This document shows positions 62,901-64,000 of a stretch of 64,000 nucleotides of DNA, in pieces. The stretch covers positions 59,245-123,244 of the forward strand of contig CANRNC010000003.1 in assembly GCA_947631915.1 (NCBI GenBank), in the 5' to 3' direction. The stretch's first letter is position 1. Each line of letters begins with the position of its first letter. The notes beneath the pieces are model-generated. The model searched no databases. It was not told the DNA's origin and saw only the letters and a list, made by a program, of their open reading frames with translations. This DNA is from an uncultured Clostridia bacterium (lineage in GTDB: Bacteria > Bacillota > Clostridia > TANB77 > CAG-508). A program made the position numbers and the translations under genes.

Positions 62901-64000
62901 CTAACAATCCAGGACAGTACCAAGCAACAGTAACATATACAGAGCAAGGTGCTCGTAGTGAAAATGTAGAAGCAACCGCTACGTATAATTACAAAGTAAA
63001 AGATACAATAGATAAACAAGAAATTATTGGAGACATAGAGACAGAATATGAGTACGGTGATGATTTAGACTTAAGCGGATTACAATTAAAGACCGACTAT
63101 GAAAGTGGCTCAAGTCAAAATACCCCAATAGACGAAAGCGACTTGAAAGTGGAAGAAGTACTAGACGATGGTAGTACACAAGATTTAGTAAGACCATTAC
63201 AACCAAGCAAAGAAGAATTCGAAAAGAGTCCAGATCATAAAGTACATAAAAAGGTAAAAGTAACCTATACAGATGAAGAAGGACAAGAGACAACAAAAGA
63301 AATTGATATAACAATTTCAGACGTAATAGAAAGCATAGAAATGCTTCATGAGCCAGATGATAAAACATATAATGTAAATGAAACAGCATGGAGTTTAGAT
63401 GCAACAGCTGGAAAAGATGGAAAAGCAGATATAAAAGTAAAATATAGATCAGGAAGAGAAGAAACAGTAGAAATAGAAGAAAATATGTTATCACCAGATT
63501 TAAATACATTAACAAGTGATACAGGAACTGGTAAAACAGTAACAGTAACATATACAGACCCTGAAAATCCAGCAAATAAATTTACTACAACATTTGAAAT
63601 TAACGTAGAAGATAGTGTTGAAAGCATAACAATAGAAGGAAGTCTAACAAATTCAAACTATAATTATGGTGAAGAAATTAGTTATGACGGAATCACAATA
63701 TATGTAAAACATGCAAGTGATAGTGATCCAAAAGGAAAAGCAATAGATATAAAGAAAGCTAAAATAGAAGATATAACAGATAGTGGTAATACAATAACAC
63801 CACCAACAACAAGTTTAGCAAAAGAGAAATTTGATGGAACTGCTCATACAGCTCAAAGAAAAATTAAAATTACTTACGAAGAAGATGGACATAGTGATTC
63901 ACAAACATATACAATAACTGTATTAAATACATTGGATCATATAGTGATAGAAGATTCCCCAAAAACAAGCTATCAACTAAAAGATTCAATAGCTAATGCA
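56951..64000 (+). CDS. Giant Ig-like-repeat surface protein, 3' end cut by window
   Basis: At least 2,350 residues, open to the last base. A long signal peptide (1-43; VCALITVLIMLIEMFSPYSA) precedes a cohesin-like domain (about 45-255; IRGSEYVRGADINLVYDQNK), then some 23 bacterial Ig-like (Big_3-type) domains of 80-105 residues. Each reads D-x-I-x-x-I-x-x-x-x-P-x-K-x-x-Y-x-x-G-x-x-x-D-L and ends in V-x-V-x-Y-T. From about residue 930 the domains fall into a four-type cycle ABCD (A e.g. PDKLTYNVGESDWDLTANEG, B IEGELNKTDYDYGDEINYDN, C PDGKIKIFRKANESTAVEEV, D LDHTEYDWGDTLDLSGLTFT) repeated every ~395 residues. No in-frame CGG occurs. RBS AAAGGAG; 15 bases after the dockerin gene, so it is the same operon. 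Likely an adhesin or surface stalk. Confidence 0.92.
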   Translation, partial: MDLNIKIKDYFTPKRVCALITVLIMLIEMFSPYSALRNVSYAKEPGPDEPYFVLKIRDDFDEASEDPEDWSETSQYYNFDFWQGDVESKDECTTRVIFIDLIIRGSEYVRGADINLVYDQNKLIPVHHTGSKSNGSDWKIVEADDFDMTGKKGTSFAESNWDIEAAKGLDTSQHTIRLGGASNGGYVDVTSDGGFIAATFLFKLGEGITLDNLTTDAFSLKEIGGGILTGGLEIPYFPGGTSAQKAVNGIDYLKFEGFATTEEKNVIGITVTKPMNKTEYDDSEDLDFEGAEVKITYDNGEPETMPLQEAIDKGLVQVNQQHADVNNSKVTITGGDSVTADLDYKVVKEIEITTPPTDTKYKHGEEFDFTGGEVTITYDDDTTTKKGIPEGIADGTFIPEKNTAQVGDTQVTLNYKDGQLEDTFEITVYDPIDKVDVLQQPSDLEYDHGQSINPAGGRLRITRKSGAIEYVEMTDSSKVTLNPTDANIDSCTNTQQKPDGTKSGSQDITVTYKEQDEDNHEVTGDTKFTIVVNDTIESIEVIEQPTANNKWGTQGNELDLTGAQLKATTASGNTFTVQITPGMLDLAHYNNETTDKQNLKVTYAGHETDPNEGVDIELKDYVTSIEVRPSGDQTEYYATKLENADFLNEVKYVEHYASGTDSGEKPITKEMVEGYNPEPAAGQFNTNHECTENLTLKVTNADIFNSELTAQFHITIKDTVIGIEIATKPNILSYDYGETFSATGGRIRFHYASGAPDTSAGISMTDTNVTISYNDDHEGTAVSILQPNANEFTDGVCKKTLLVTYRDEQGVDHHGYYDTLDHKATFDITIKDVLNSIEIKGDPKKDFEHGEEFSLGDGVTVEATYASGKKENIDPDDLEIVNSDTSEAFTTTLDRNDYDGTNKAKKNVKVKYTDGDETAEADPYEVTITDVVDHIQVTTPPSDTDYEVKESAWKLTGGKVTITRKSGRTEEKDLNEVNFTIQSINEITDTAGPQKDVTVKYTDTLNSTEHETTFKVNVNDVVKEITINKNGVKENYNYEETLDFSNIEIYVKYASTPEGNPGTKVPVDPSWVKDITNGEEGVTPTTKLQTNDFADETPHSKYKATRHLKLTYTEGGQSKDLTFDIYVYNNVDHIKIKSGEGPKSDYLLKEEPEYPDGKIEVYRKANPDEAVEEVEIIENMVSDLSTENEVTGATAKVTYKENGANAEEKTAETTYQYNVGDGLTGVEVQEKPTKLEYNWGDTLELDGMKFINKYASRNDTIENGNINSIKDKITIIDIDNENAETSLTDFETLEPASSEFKDGHTLTKKIKVKYELDGKTAESDEFEIVIKDNVDQIYFGTKPDKLTYNVGESDWDLTANEGTEQTADIVVHYQSGATEVVKLTEAMLPNLSDLTTEVAHQKEVKVTYTEKDKDGSDVTTTFQIDIIDEVDTITIEGELNKTDYDYGDEINYDNLSIKVTYVSGRDETLPISDATKKDITESEETPKTNLDESKFQDEGSHSKYKATRTIKISYDKDSKHGEKQVQINIYNTIAKIEIDENNKPQQKYEVNGTQPNPDGKIKIFRKANESTAVEEVNVTPEMVSGLNTTHEATQASATIKYKESYPTGTETELQTTYKYDVGDGLQSVKVEGNLDHTEYDWGDTLDLSGLTFTDTYSSGDRPVGNVEDIKENITILEVKDGEGDQEIDWSLKPSIEELGSSHKVTKKVKVKYTLGDKSAESAEFTITITDNMERIEMGTKPDKKTYQLNESSWDLTANDDHDDQAADIIVTYQSGATETVKIEEDMLSPDINELTSSIGHKTVTVTYGKNKDEDDLTTEFYIDVEDGISSVTINTEAFTKDEYNYEENVDFSEITITVQNAGGTSQNVDINQATIKDITNGKPGEDVTTKLAEGEFKTDNKSERTIEITYTPDGGEHTATKTVKITVFNIVDHIVITQEPKNEYNLNDSTSNAGGEITIYRKANKEVSSEQKHIEDTWISDLSTNNPGQYQATVTYTEQGARSENVEATATYNYKVKDTIDKQEIIGDIETEYEYGDDLDLSGLQLKTDYESGSSQNTPIDESDLKVEEVLDDGSTQDLVRPLQPSKEEFEKSPDHKVHKKVKVTYTDEEGQETTKEIDITISDVIESIEMLHEPDDKTYNVNETAWSLDATAGKDGKADIKVKYRSGREETVEIEENMLSPDLNTLTSDTGTGKTVTVTYTDPENPANKFTTTFEINVEDSVESITIEGSLTNSNYNYGEEISYDGITIYVKHASDSDPKGKAIDIKKAKIEDITDSGNTITPPTTSLAKEKFDGTAHTAQRKIKITYEEDGHSDSQTYTITVLNTLDHIVIEDSPKTSYQLKDSIANA

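Overview
The window is about 72% A+T and gene-dense. It comes from a spore-forming, Gram-positive low-GC bacterium, most likely an anaerobic gut member of class Clostridia (inference). The support is spoIIR, sleB-ypeB, a small acid-soluble spore protein, smc, murA, mutS2 and mreBCD, Shine-Dalgarno sites near AGGAGG, and sigma-A promoters of TTGAAA-17-TATAAT type.

Layout. 1-5300: 3' part of smc, ldh, comEA. 5300-7800: S24-type repressor facing a small XRE gene, tRNA-Lys, two minor genes. 7900-10570: SPFH protein plus zinc-ribbon membrane protein. 10600-14260 (minus): FAD/Rieske oxidoreductase, walJ-like hydrolase, murA. 14450-20000: mutS2, an unusual multi-HTH protein, spoIIR. 20470-23800: unknown gene, galU, pgm. 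23960-29200: tRNA-Arg(CCT), tadA, unknown gene, SRP RNA, dnaX, ybaB/ebfC, recR, M23 peptidase. 29200-33540: glycolipid glycosyltransferase, sleB, ypeB, SASP, mecA-like gene. 33780-39540: elongation/division cluster (DUF4321, radC, mreB, mreC, mreD, PBP). 39600-40900: three small genes and a MinC C-domain gene. 41435-64000: an accessory cell-surface region with two ~1,650-residue wall proteins, palindromic repeats, ~2 kb of A-rich non-coding DNA, a Phd-like protein with a disordered tail, a cadherin-like/dockerin protein, and a giant Ig-repeat protein running off the end.

Main discovery candidate. In my manual scan of every coding frame, CGG occurs in frame only five times: once in the small XRE gene (6296), three times in dnaX (26651, 26709, 26767) and once in the dockerin gene (55798). 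At all five the protein is restored only if the ribosome advances +1, skipping the C, so that CGGA or CGGT gives glycine. No other gene here needs a frameshift, and CGG is never used as an ordinary Arg codon. This looks like an unassigned or quadruplet-read CGG codon acting as a +1 recoding signal. In dnaX the first site lies where a gamma-like product would end and full-length tau would continue.

Other notable items: a protein with about nine winged/HTH-like modules; a dispersed family of GGGGCACAT/ATGTGCCC palindromes, tandemly duplicated near 51.5 kb; a four-domain Ig super-repeat of about 395 residues; a MinC lacking its N-terminal domain; an S24 repressor with Arg in place of the catalytic Lys; and a putative thioester-adhesin domain. 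galU, pgm and the glycosyltransferase together suggest UDP-glucose-dependent glycolipid synthesis.
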